DNA of 7,360 nucleotides from Salinivirga sp964413185 (GTDB lineage: Bacteria; Bacteroidota; Bacteroidia; Bacteroidales; Salinivirgaceae). Shown piece by piece: positions 1 through 6,038 of the stretch (position 1 is its first letter; each line of letters starts with the position of its first letter). Position numbers and translations under genes: made by a program. The notes below the pieces were generated by a model. That model saw nothing but the letters and a program-made list of their open reading frames with translations, was not told where the DNA came from and searched no databases. The stretch is from contig CAYPSX010000201.1 of the NCBI GenBank assembly GCA_964413185.1, forward strand, positions 1-7,360. The letters run 5' to 3'.

Positions 1-620
1 TGGCGTTGCCGGTTGTATGAATTATGGCGTTGGTTGGCATGTCGAATTTCATTTGCATTGGTGGGCCGTGAAGCATTTTTCTTTGCCAGTTGTTTTTCAT
101 AGTCTGCATTGGAGACGATGCCCATTACAGGTTCTTCCAAATTTTTTATGAGCGCCGACGGGAAGTCTATTTTAGCTTCGTATTTTTGTTTTTCCAAATG
201 GGTTGCTATGCGGAATGTATGGTCAGCCGTGATGTCGATCGTATCTTTTCCTGTTATTCTGTATAAGGCCAACTCGGGTTCGCCAAGTTTATCACTGACT
301 CCGTTGATGGTTGATTTTTTTGGCGATTCTGTAAACTGGAAATAATATTTGATGTGTCGTTTGTTTCCTTCAGCCAAGTAAATATTTAAAGGTCTGTGCG
401 TGAGTTGGTCTGCTGTAAGGTTGCTGGAAGATGCGTACCAAACCTGAATCCACTCTTCGTTGCCATTGACCTGGTAAAAGAACAAGCGTTCGCGAAAACA
501 GTAGCGGGGCATTTCGCGTTTTGCACACATAGGTCCCAATGGTATTTCCATAGAAGGGCTGCAAGCATACAATATGCTTAAAAGGAAAATGGAAATTATG
601 ACAGTTACTTTTTTTCTCAC
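1..620 (-). CDS. Putative lipoprotein of unknown function (3' end cut by window edge)
   Basis: An open minus-strand frame runs without a stop from a GTG at 618-620 to the left edge, giving 206 codons with the C-terminus missing. It begins V/M-RKK, then a hydrophobic stretch, then a lipobox-like LYAC with the cysteine at about residue 20, followed by SPSM. This is a typical type II signal peptide, so the product is probably a lipid-anchored envelope protein. The mature part is mixed polar sequence with a WIQVWY segment near residue 55 and a basic, Asn-rich end (residues about 180-206). I do not recognise the family. GTG is chosen because it places a short basic n-region before the hydrophobic core. 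A second in-frame GTG at 657-659 overlaps the stop codon of the upstream gene (TAGTG) and would add 13 residues. It lies 38 bp downstream of the gene at 659-1186 on the same strand, so co-transcription is likely. Confidence 0.72.
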   Translation of the reverse strand, partial: MRKKVTVIISIFLLSILYACSPSMEIPLGPMCAKREMPRYCFRERLFFYQVNGNEEWIQVWYASSSNLTADQLTHRPLNIYLAEGNKRHIKYYFQFTESPKKSTINGVSDKLGEPELALYRITGKDTIDITADHTFRIATHLEKQKYEAKIDFPSALIKNLEEPVMGIVSNADYEKQLAKKNASRPTNANEIRHANQRHNSYNRQR

Positions 621-625
621 AATGG

Positions 626-633
626 CAAAATTA
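626..633 (-). promoter_or_regulatory. Possible -7 element (TAATTTTG) just ahead of the lipoprotein gene
   Basis: The minus strand reads TAATTTTG, a match to the Bacteroidota TAnnTTTG element, followed by only five bases before the GTG start. I see no clear -33 TTG. If used, the transcript would be leaderless or nearly so. Read-through from the upstream gene is an equally good explanation. Confidence 0.3.
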
Positions 634-658
634 ACGCTTTTATTGGCGTTTACAGGCA

Positions 659-1186
659 CTAAATTTCATCAGAATCGAGTAAAACGCATTTCATAATATG
701 TTGGATGTCATGCTGGTACCTGGAACGGATATCTTTCCGGATATATCCGCCGCCTTCAATAAAATACTTAATTTGAACGGCGGGCTTTTCTAATAATTGT
801 TTGTATTGGTCTTTTGTAAGGTTATAAATTAGAAGGGATGATACTTTCATAAACCCGCCGGTGTTTCTTGTTTCAGGCATTTCACGGGCTTTAAGCAAAA
901 CGCTAGAATTGTCGATAAAAATAACTTCCAGCGGTTCACTTTCCCTGATTTTAAACCCATTGTACAGGTAATAACGAGCTTTTAAATATTTGTGCTGACC
1001 AATGCACTGGGCTTTCACATAAAAAGGGTGATTGTTGACCCGCGTAATTTCGACAGGCTCAGTACGCTTAATGATCATTTCGGTTTTTGCATCGATGGTT
1101 TCTTTTTCGTAGCGGCACTTTTGTGCTTTAACCGTCGTCGCAAACAGCGTAAACGTTAATAGTATAACAGCTATATATTTCTTCAT
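659..1186 (-). CDS. Secreted protein of unknown function
   Basis: The product is 175 residues. It opens with MKKYIAV, a hydrophobic core rich in L, T and F, and a likely signal peptidase I site VKA|QK after residue 21, so it is probably exported to the periplasm or surface. The mature part has three cysteines (about C24, C61 and C167), several KAR/KAQ beta-strand-like segments, and no transmembrane helix. I do not recognise the family. An in-frame ATG seven codons upstream (1205-1207) would add MVKNRPF; the downstream ATG is preferred because it gives a standard signal peptide. A promoter match lies about 55 bp upstream. The gene is followed 38 bp later by a lipoprotein gene on the same strand, suggesting a two-gene envelope operon divergent from the barrel gene at 1658. 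Confidence 0.75.
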   Translation of the reverse strand: MKKYIAVILLTFTLFATTVKAQKCRYEKETIDAKTEMIIKRTEPVEITRVNNHPFYVKAQCIGQHKYLKARYYLYNGFKIRESEPLEVIFIDNSSVLLKAREMPETRNTGGFMKVSSLLIYNLTKDQYKQLLEKPAVQIKYFIEGGGYIRKDIRSRYQHDIQHIMKCVLLDSDEI

Positions 1187-1241
1187 AAAAGGTCGGTTTT
1201 TTACCATAAATTAAACAGGCTGGTAATTTCTGACCAGTCGA

Positions 1242-1270
1242 CAAAAGTAATAATGTTTCCTTTATTACAA
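1242..1270 (-). promoter_or_regulatory. Bacteroidota-type promoter for the secreted-protein operon
   Basis: On the minus strand TACTTTTG (1242-1249) matches the TAnnTTTG -7 element. TTG (1268-1270) stands 18 bp upstream, at the position of the -33 element. The predicted transcription start, near 1236, leaves a leader of about 50 nt before the ATG at 1186. Confidence 0.6.
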
Positions 1271-1423
1271 CAGTAAAATTGTTCATTTTTATTGTTTTAG
1301 ATCGAAAAAATTTCATTTTATCTTTTCATTCAATTTTTAAAATATCAAAACTGATTTATTGAATAGTGAAAAAATATGATGATGTTATTCGGTGAGACAG
1401 GCCATTTTTTGTATGTTTTCTAA

Positions 1424-1575
1424 TTCTACTTTGACACATTTAAAATAATTCTCAAAATCAACCCGATTTGCCCTAAACCCTGAAGGAAACGGGTTGATTT
1501 TTCGACTTTCTCCCTTTAGGGCCGGGGCAAAAAAGGCGAAAAATCAATTCCTGGTTTTAATCTGTCAAAGTAGAA
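1424..1575. mobile_element. MITE-like element with 13-bp terminal inverted repeats and CTAA duplication
   Basis: The left end TTCTACTTTGACA (1424-1436) and right end TGTCAAAGTAGAA (1563-1575) are perfect inverse complements. Partial complementarity continues inward (1438-1440 with 1559-1561; 1442-1444 with 1555-1557). The 4-bp word CTAA flanks both ends exactly (1420-1423 and 1576-1579), as expected for a target-site duplication. The element is 152 bp long, contains no reading frame of note, and carries no transposase gene, so it would be non-autonomous. I do not recognise the ends as those of a particular IS family. The alternative is a native structured regulatory element in which the CTAA match is chance. 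Confidence 0.5.
1454..1547. other. Three interlocking inverted repeats (pseudoknot or switch-like fold)
   Basis: Three perfect inverted repeats interleave. First, 1454-1465 pairs with 1490-1501 (12 bp, AAAATCAACCCG). Second, 1470-1477 pairs with 1515-1522 (8 bp, GCCCTAAA). Third, 1494-1504 pairs with 1537-1547 (11 bp, TTGATTTTTCG). The first and third share bases 1494-1501, so they are mutually exclusive. The second joins the loop of either hairpin to sequence outside it, which is an H-type pseudoknot geometry. The core, roughly 1462-1528, is visibly richer in G and C than its flanks. It lies wholly inside the MITE-like element. Whether it acts as RNA or DNA cannot be decided from sequence. 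Confidence 0.55.
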
Positions 1576-1577
1576 CT

Positions 1578-1611
1578 AATAAATGGTAAAAAATCTCGTT
1601 AGCCATTTATT
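1578..1611. repeat. Inverted repeat upstream of the barrel gene
   Basis: AATAAATGG (1578-1586) and CCATTTATT (1603-1611) form a perfect 9-bp dyad with a 16-nt spacer. It starts within the right CTAA flank of the MITE-like element and ends about 46 bp before the ATG at 1658. It could be an operator or part of the neighbouring element; there is no U-tract to suggest a terminator. Confidence 0.4.
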
Positions 1612-1644
1612 GCAATTATTCGTGCACAATACATTCTGAAAGTT

Positions 1645-1652
1645 TATTTTTG
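1645..1652 (+). promoter_or_regulatory. Possible -7 element (TATTTTTG) of the barrel gene
   Basis: TATTTTTG matches TAnnTTTG and is followed by only five bases (TCTTT) before the ATG at 1658. No good -33 TTG is present at the usual distance. If this is the promoter, the mRNA would start at or within a base or two of the AUG, and no Shine-Dalgarno leader would exist. Confidence 0.4.
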
Positions 1653-1657
1653 TCTTT

Positions 1658-4600
1658 ATGCGCAAGTGGTGGTTTCTGGTGATCTTATTAATTGTTTTCT
1701 GTCTGCGGGGACATGCTCAATATTCGAATCTTCGCAGTCAGCGCTTTGCCATTGGCGATAGTATCCGGTTCGATTCCATCCCAATTATTGAAGGCAGCGT
1801 AATTGTAAAAACGCCTGCCGGCATTTTGCCTGACTCCGTTTTTGTAGTCGACCACCAAACAGCGACCCTCGTAATTAACCAAAAATTGCCCGAAGACAGT
1901 TTAACCATAATCTGGCGTCACTTTCCGACATCACTTGTATCAACCTACTATCATAAAAATCCGTCGCTACTGAAAACACAGCGCAGGTTTGAAATGCAAA
2001 CGCAGGAAAAAAGACGCTCAGAATTATTCGGGGGGTCGGAAATTAACCGGTCCGGGAGTATTTCGCGAGGATTTACGCTGGGGAATAACCAGGATGTGAC
2101 CATGAATTCGAGCCTGAACCTGCAACTTTCGGGAAAATTGACCGATAACCTGTCTGTTGTAGCATCTATTACAGATAATAACATTCCTGTTCAGCCGGAA
2201 GGAAACACACAGCAATTGCAGGAGTTCGATAAAATTTTTATTCGTGTTTTCAACGAAAAAATCGACCTAATACTTGGCGATTACAATCTCGTAAAGCCTT
2301 ACGGTACTTTCATGAACGTAAACAAGAAATTGCAAGGGCTGCAAATTGCCAACAACTTTGAACTGGGCAACAAAGAAAACCCGGTGAAGGTAAAAAGCAC
2401 GTTGTCGGGCGCTGTAGCCAAAGGAAGATATTACCGACAGGAAATTACGCCCATCGAAGGCAACCAGGGGCCGTATAAATTACGGGGAGCGAAAAATGAG
2501 CGGTTCATTATTGTAATTGCCGGCTCAGAAAGTGTGTACATCAACAATGAAAAATTGCAGCGTGGTGAACAATTCGATTATACCATTGATTACAACAGCG
2601 CAGAAGTAACATTCAATCCGTCTGTGCCCATTACAAACGACATGCGGGTTTATGTGGAGTTTGAATACACCGACCGCAACTACACGCGTTTCATGGTGGC
2701 AGAATATGCGGAAGTGCAAAAAGGAAACACCCGCATCTGGGCCAATGTAATCAGCGAATCGGACAGTAAAAGCCAGCCCATCGACCTGGATTTGGATAAT
2801 GAGAAAATTGAGCTTTTGCAAAACATTGGCGACGATCTGGATAATGCTGTGGTGCCCAATATTACCGAGCAGGAGTTTGATGAAGATTTTATTTTGTATG
2901 CTAAAAAAGATTCTGTAGTTGATGGACAAATATATGAAGTATACTATTATTCGAGAAATGAAGATTCGGCGCACTACCGGCTTGGGTTCTCGCTGATTGG
3001 CGAACAAAAAGGAAACTACGTTGAATCCAACAATCTGGCCAATGGGAAAGTCTACCAATGGGTAGCTCCGGTAAATGGCGTTCCGCAGGGAAGATATGAG
3101 CCAATAGTGCAGTTGGCCGCTCCCGAATCAAAACAAATGGTTACCTCGGGCATTGAAATCAGGCACAGCAAACAAAGCGCCAGCAAACTGGAAGTGGCAT
3201 GGAGCAGGCACGATATAAACAGTTTCTCTGATTTAGATGCGCAAGATGATAACGGAATGGGTATTGACTACGAAGGAACGCATAAAATACTGGGCGATAC
3301 CATGAAAAACCTGTCGGTAAGCTCGAAATATCAATATGTGTCGAGAAACTTTAATGCATTTGAACGTTATCGACCCACAGAATTTGAGCGCGACTGGAAC
3401 GCAACCAATATGGAGCTTGATGCAGTGCAACACTGGGCCGGAGTGGATTTAGGCTATAAGCAGAAAAAAACAATAACGGCAAACCTTGGCGCAGAAACGT
3501 TTTACGTGCCAGAGCTTTTTCAGGGAGTAAAAGGTAACAGCCAAATCAGCACACAAACTAAATGGTTTCATTTGGGGGGACAACTGAGTTTGCTGAATGC
3601 GGTTACCGATAGTTTGCAAAGTGATTTTACCCGAAGCAAAGCACAATTTGGTGTGCCTTTTTGGAAATTGGAAGCCGGCCTGCGCCAGGAGCTGGAAATC
3701 AACAAGTTTTATGAAGAAGATGACACGCTGAACAATACCTCGTACGAATTTTATCAATATGAAGCCTACATCAAAAACAATAAAATTGATAAATTAAAAG
3801 CAGAACTGTCAGCTAATTACCGCAAAGACCACAAGTCGTATCAACACCAAATGAAACCGCTGAAAGAACGCAAAGGCCTCTCAATCAGCACAGAAATAAA
3901 CACAAACAGCAAAAGCACGTGGCGTGTGGTAGCGAACTACCGGCAGGTACGCATTTTAAATGATTCGCTTATTCAGAATGATTTGCCTGAACAGCACGTA
4001 AGCGCAAGGCTCGAAAACCGCAGCACACTTTTCGAAGGAATTGTCCGCTCGAACACTTTCTACGAAGTAAGTACGGGACTGGAAAGCAAAAAAGAGTATG
4101 CTTACCTGGAAGTGGAGAAAGGTCAGGGAAATTACGTTTGGATAGATCGCAATGAAAATGGCTCCAAGGAGCTCAACGAGTTTGAAATTGCTCAAATTGC
4201 AGCCGAAGGCGATCATATTCGCATGTACATTCCGACTGACGAATACATTTCGGTTTATGCCAACCAGTTTAAACAAAATTTCAACATCAACTTTAGGAAA
4301 TGGAAAGTGAGTGATAACAATTGGTTGAAGTTTCTGGCACGGTTTTCCGATCAGTTTACGTATTCGGTAAACCAAAAAATTACTGATGACCATTTTGCCA
4401 CGTACGCCAATCCGTTTGCCACCAAACAGGAAGACTCCACGCTCATTGCCACAAGCCAGTCGTTCCGGAATATTTTCAGTTTCAACAAAACCAATCCAAC
4501 TTTCGGGGCCGACATCATTTTAAATCAAACAACCAACAAGAGCCTGCTTACCAACGGCTTTGAAGGCCGCGAAATTAAAAACCTCGAGCTGCAAACGCGT

Positions 4601-5092
4601 TGGAACATTTCAAAACATTTAACTTCGCTTAATGTGGGCTCGGTGGCTGATAAATCGAAGTCTACGGCATATTTTACGGAAAACAATTACAAAATCAGGA
4701 ACTACAAAGCAAAATCGACTTTCCGGCTTCAGCCTACCGTCAAATATCGCATTGAGTTTATTTACAAGTACGATGATAAGAAAAACACCAAAGGCGAGGA
4801 ACGCGCCATACACCACGATGGCGGACTTACGTTTCAATTTTCATCGGCACAAAAAAGCACCATTAGCGCGGCCTTTCATTATATTGATGTTCAATTTAAC
4901 GGAGATGGCAATAATTCGCTCACGTATGAGCTTTTGAACGGTTTGCAAAAAGGCGCCAATTACACCTGGGAACTGGATTGGAACCGGCAAATATCAAAAA
5001 GTTTTCAACTGAGTATTCGATATAACGGTCGCGCCGGCGATGAAACAGAAACCATTCACATTGCCAGCATGCGTGTAAGGGCGATGTTTTAG
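1658..5092 (+). CDS. SprA-like outer-membrane beta-barrel protein (half-size SprA relative)
   Basis: The product is 1144 residues. It has a clear signal peptide (MRKWW, hydrophobic core, likely cut GHA|Q after residue 20), and this fixes the start. Residues 132-146 read SGSISRGFTLGNNQD, followed by NIPVQPEGNTQQLQEFDKI (174-192) and a GDY at 207-209. These resemble conserved segments of SprA, the large outer-membrane translocon of the type IX secretion system and gliding machinery. SprA itself is usually well over 2000 residues, so this is a shorter relative and not SprA. The rest has alternating polar/hydrophobic beta-strand character, and the protein ends in MRVRAMF with a terminal Phe, typical of outer-membrane barrels recognised by the BAM complex. 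Residues 830-841 (DRNENGSKELNE) form an EF-hand-like acidic loop of the sort that binds calcium. The gene stands alone, divergent from the left operon. A role in secretion or surface display is inference; many homologues are annotated only as hypothetical. Confidence 0.8.
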   Translation: MRKWWFLVILLIVFCLRGHAQYSNLRSQRFAIGDSIRFDSIPIIEGSVIVKTPAGILPDSVFVVDHQTATLVINQKLPEDSLTIIWRHFPTSLVSTYYHKNPSLLKTQRRFEMQTQEKRRSELFGGSEINRSGSISRGFTLGNNQDVTMNSSLNLQLSGKLTDNLSVVASITDNNIPVQPEGNTQQLQEFDKIFIRVFNEKIDLILGDYNLVKPYGTFMNVNKKLQGLQIANNFELGNKENPVKVKSTLSGAVAKGRYYRQEITPIEGNQGPYKLRGAKNERFIIVIAGSESVYINNEKLQRGEQFDYTIDYNSAEVTFNPSVPITNDMRVYVEFEYTDRNYTRFMVAEYAEVQKGNTRIWANVISESDSKSQPIDLDLDNEKIELLQNIGDDLDNAVVPNITEQEFDEDFILYAKKDSVVDGQIYEVYYYSRNEDSAHYRLGFSLIGEQKGNYVESNNLANGKVYQWVAPVNGVPQGRYEPIVQLAAPESKQMVTSGIEIRHSKQSASKLEVAWSRHDINSFSDLDAQDDNGMGIDYEGTHKILGDTMKNLSVSSKYQYVSRNFNAFERYRPTEFERDWNATNMELDAVQHWAGVDLGYKQKKTITANLGAETFYVPELFQGVKGNSQISTQTKWFHLGGQLSLLNAVTDSLQSDFTRSKAQFGVPFWKLEAGLRQELEINKFYEEDDTLNNTSYEFYQYEAYIKNNKIDKLKAELSANYRKDHKSYQHQMKPLKERKGLSISTEINTNSKSTWRVVANYRQVRILNDSLIQNDLPEQHVSARLENRSTLFEGIVRSNTFYEVSTGLESKKEYAYLEVEKGQGNYVWIDRNENGSKELNEFEIAQIAAEGDHIRMYIPTDEYISVYANQFKQNFNINFRKWKVSDNNWLKFLARFSDQFTYSVNQKITDDHFATYANPFATKQEDSTLIATSQSFRNIFSFNKTNPTFGADIILNQTTNKSLLTNGFEGREIKNLELQTRWNISKHLTSLNVGSVADKSKSTAYFTENNYKIRNYKAKSTFRLQPTVKYRIEFIYKYDDKKNTKGEERAIHHDGGLTFQFSSAQKSTISAAFHYIDVQFNGDGNNSLTYELLNGLQKGANYTWELDWNRQISKSFQLSIRYNGRAGDETETIHIASMRVRAMF

Positions 5093-5145
5093 GTAGTTAT
5101 TGGTAATTTACAAGTTTTTTTGCCCATGAATTGCAATTTAAAAAT

Positions 5146-5176
5146 AACCATTAAGGAATTAAGAATCATTAAGAAA
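5146..5176 (+). repeat. ATTAAG triplet intergenic repeat, copy 1
   Basis: AACCATTAAG is followed by two further ATTAAG words, starting at 5150, 5158 and 5168. Closely similar copies lie at 5853-5881 and 7032-7061, all intergenic and in the same orientation. Confidence 0.6.
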
Positions 5177-5219
5177 TATTCATTACCTTTCTTCTTAACT
5201 AATCTTAAATTCTTCATGG
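5148..5219. terminator. Long imperfect hairpin between convergent genes, possible bidirectional terminator
   Basis: The left arm 5148-5176 (starting CCATTAAGG) and right arm 5188-5219 (ending TTCTTCATGG) are imperfect inverse complements over about 29-32 bases, with an 11-nt spacer. The arms are A/T-rich, with T-runs on either strand. The position between the stop of the barrel gene (5092) and the stop of the HD gene (5239) suits a shared terminator. The left arm is also one copy of the ATTAAG repeat seen elsewhere in the window. Confidence 0.5.
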
Positions 5220-5238
5220 TTCAAAAAGGAAGGTGAAA

Positions 5239-5814
5239 CTATTCCGCCAGCCTTCCGTCCAATTCCAGTTGGTCTGCAATTTTGCTCATTCCTTCGATAG
5301 TGAGGGTGATGATTTGGCTCAGTTCCATGTCCAGCATTTCGGCGCCGCGCTCGATGATGGAACGGTCGATTTTGGCAGCAAAACGTTTGTCTTTCCACTT
5401 CTTTTTTACCGATTTTGCTTTCATGTCGAGGATGCTTTTCGATGGACGCACTAATGCTGATGTGGTTACGAGGCCGGTGAGTTCATCGATGGCGTAAAGT
5501 GTTTTTTCCAGCAGGGTTTCGGGTTTTACGTCGGTGCAAATTTGCCAGCCGTGGCTCATTACAGCGCGAATGTAGTCTTCGGGCCAGTTGTTTTCTTCCA
5601 GAATTTGTTTGGTCATGGTGCAATGCTGCTCCGAGTATTGCTCATAATCAAGGTCGTGAATTAGGCCAATGATGCCCCATTTTTCTTCATCTTCGTTAAA
5701 ATGCCGGGCAAAATGCCGCATGGTAGCTTCCACAGCTAAGGCATGTTTAATAAGGCCGGGCGCTTGGTTGTACTTCTGTAATAATTCGAAAGCTTGTTGG
5801 CGGGTTGGTTGCAT
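5239..5814 (-). CDS. HD-domain phosphohydrolase family protein
   Basis: The product is 191 residues with no signal peptide, so it is probably cytoplasmic. The metal-binding pattern of the HD superfamily is visible: H24 (KHALAVE), the H53-D54 doublet (LIHDLDYE), H88 (SHGW) and D110 (AIDELTG), with H64 as a possible extra ligand. These proteins bind divalent metals and hydrolyse phosphate esters of nucleotides or similar molecules; the substrate of this subfamily is not evident here. The domain fills residues about 20-115. The C-terminal part (about 125-191) is basic at first (KAKSVKKKWKDKRF) and then helical. The ATG at 5812-5814 lies 13 nt after a TAACTTTG promoter element, which supports this start. 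The gene converges with the barrel gene and appears to be a single-gene unit. Confidence 0.85.
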   Translation of the reverse strand: MQPTRQQAFELLQKYNQAPGLIKHALAVEATMRHFARHFNEDEEKWGIIGLIHDLDYEQYSEQHCTMTKQILEENNWPEDYIRAVMSHGWQICTDVKPETLLEKTLYAIDELTGLVTTSALVRPSKSILDMKAKSVKKKWKDKRFAAKIDRSIIERGAEMLDMELSQIITLTIEGMSKIADQLELDGRLAE

Positions 5815-5820
5815 AGTGTT

Positions 5821-5841
5821 TTTTATACAAAGTTAATGAAA
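5821..5841 (-). promoter_or_regulatory. Promoter block of the HD gene, identical to that at 6920-6940
   Basis: The minus strand contains the -7 element TAACTTTG (5828-5835), flanked by TTTCAT upstream and TATAAAA downstream. The whole 21-bp block is identical to the one upstream of the antitoxin gene and ends at different bases on both sides. A -33 TTG is not clear. The leader would be roughly 9 nt. Confidence 0.6.
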
Positions 5842-5852
5842 AGTAGTTTTAA

Positions 5853-5881
5853 AACCATTAAGGCATTAAGAATCATTAAGA
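5853..5881 (+). repeat. ATTAAG triplet intergenic repeat, copy 2
   Basis: AACCATTAAGGCATTAAG is followed by AATCATTAAGA. It differs from the copy at 5146 by a single base over most of its length. It lies upstream of the HD promoter block and, unlike copy 1, has no obvious inverted partner. Confidence 0.6.
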
Positions 5882-5938
5882 GCTCTGATTTACTCAGACA
5901 CTTTTAAAAATAGTATCTAATAATGAAACCGGAGAGAC

Positions 5939-5966
5939 AACGAAAAACACGAAAGGCACGAAAAAA
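5939..5966 (+). repeat. CACGAA periodic intergenic repeat, copy 1
   Basis: CAACGAA (5939-5945) is followed by CACGAA at 5948 and 5957, a period of about 9 bp, ending in an A-run. A similar triplet lies at 7000-7024. It sits between the toxin gene's 3' end and the HD gene. Together with the ATTAAG copy it accounts for much of the 224-bp gap 5815-6038, where no gene is seen. Confidence 0.5.
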
Positions 5967-6038
5967 CACCTAACTCTTTAGAAATGAAGTAGTAGTATGA
6001 TCGGGCCAAAAATATTGCCATGTAAGGCGGTGCACATT

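Noticed and set aside
109..345. Plus-strand frame of 78 codons at the left end.
   Set aside because: It is antisense to the lipoprotein frame, which has a signal peptide and lipobox and stays open over 620 bp.
1128..1316. Small minus-strand frame (62 codons) upstream of and overlapping the secreted-protein gene.
   Set aside because: It spans the predicted promoter and overlaps the signal-peptide region in another frame; no protein-like features.
1328..1364. ATTCAAT/ATTGAAT 7-bp dyad in the AT-rich part of the divergent region.
   Set aside because: Seven A/T-rich bases with a 23-nt spacer are expected by chance in such sequence.
1494..1560. The 11-bp hairpin (1494-1504 with 1537-1547) as an intrinsic terminator.
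   Set aside because: The loop is long (32 nt) and no U-tract follows the right arm; it sits far from either gene's 3' end.
2525..3058. Long minus-strand open frame (177 codons) opposite the barrel gene.
   Set aside because: It is a shadow of the plus-strand gene's codons. The plus-strand product has a signal peptide, family motifs and a barrel C-terminus, and the shadow has none.
3956..4393. Minus-strand open frame of 145 codons.
   Set aside because: Lies entirely inside the barrel gene, with no start context or recognisable motif.
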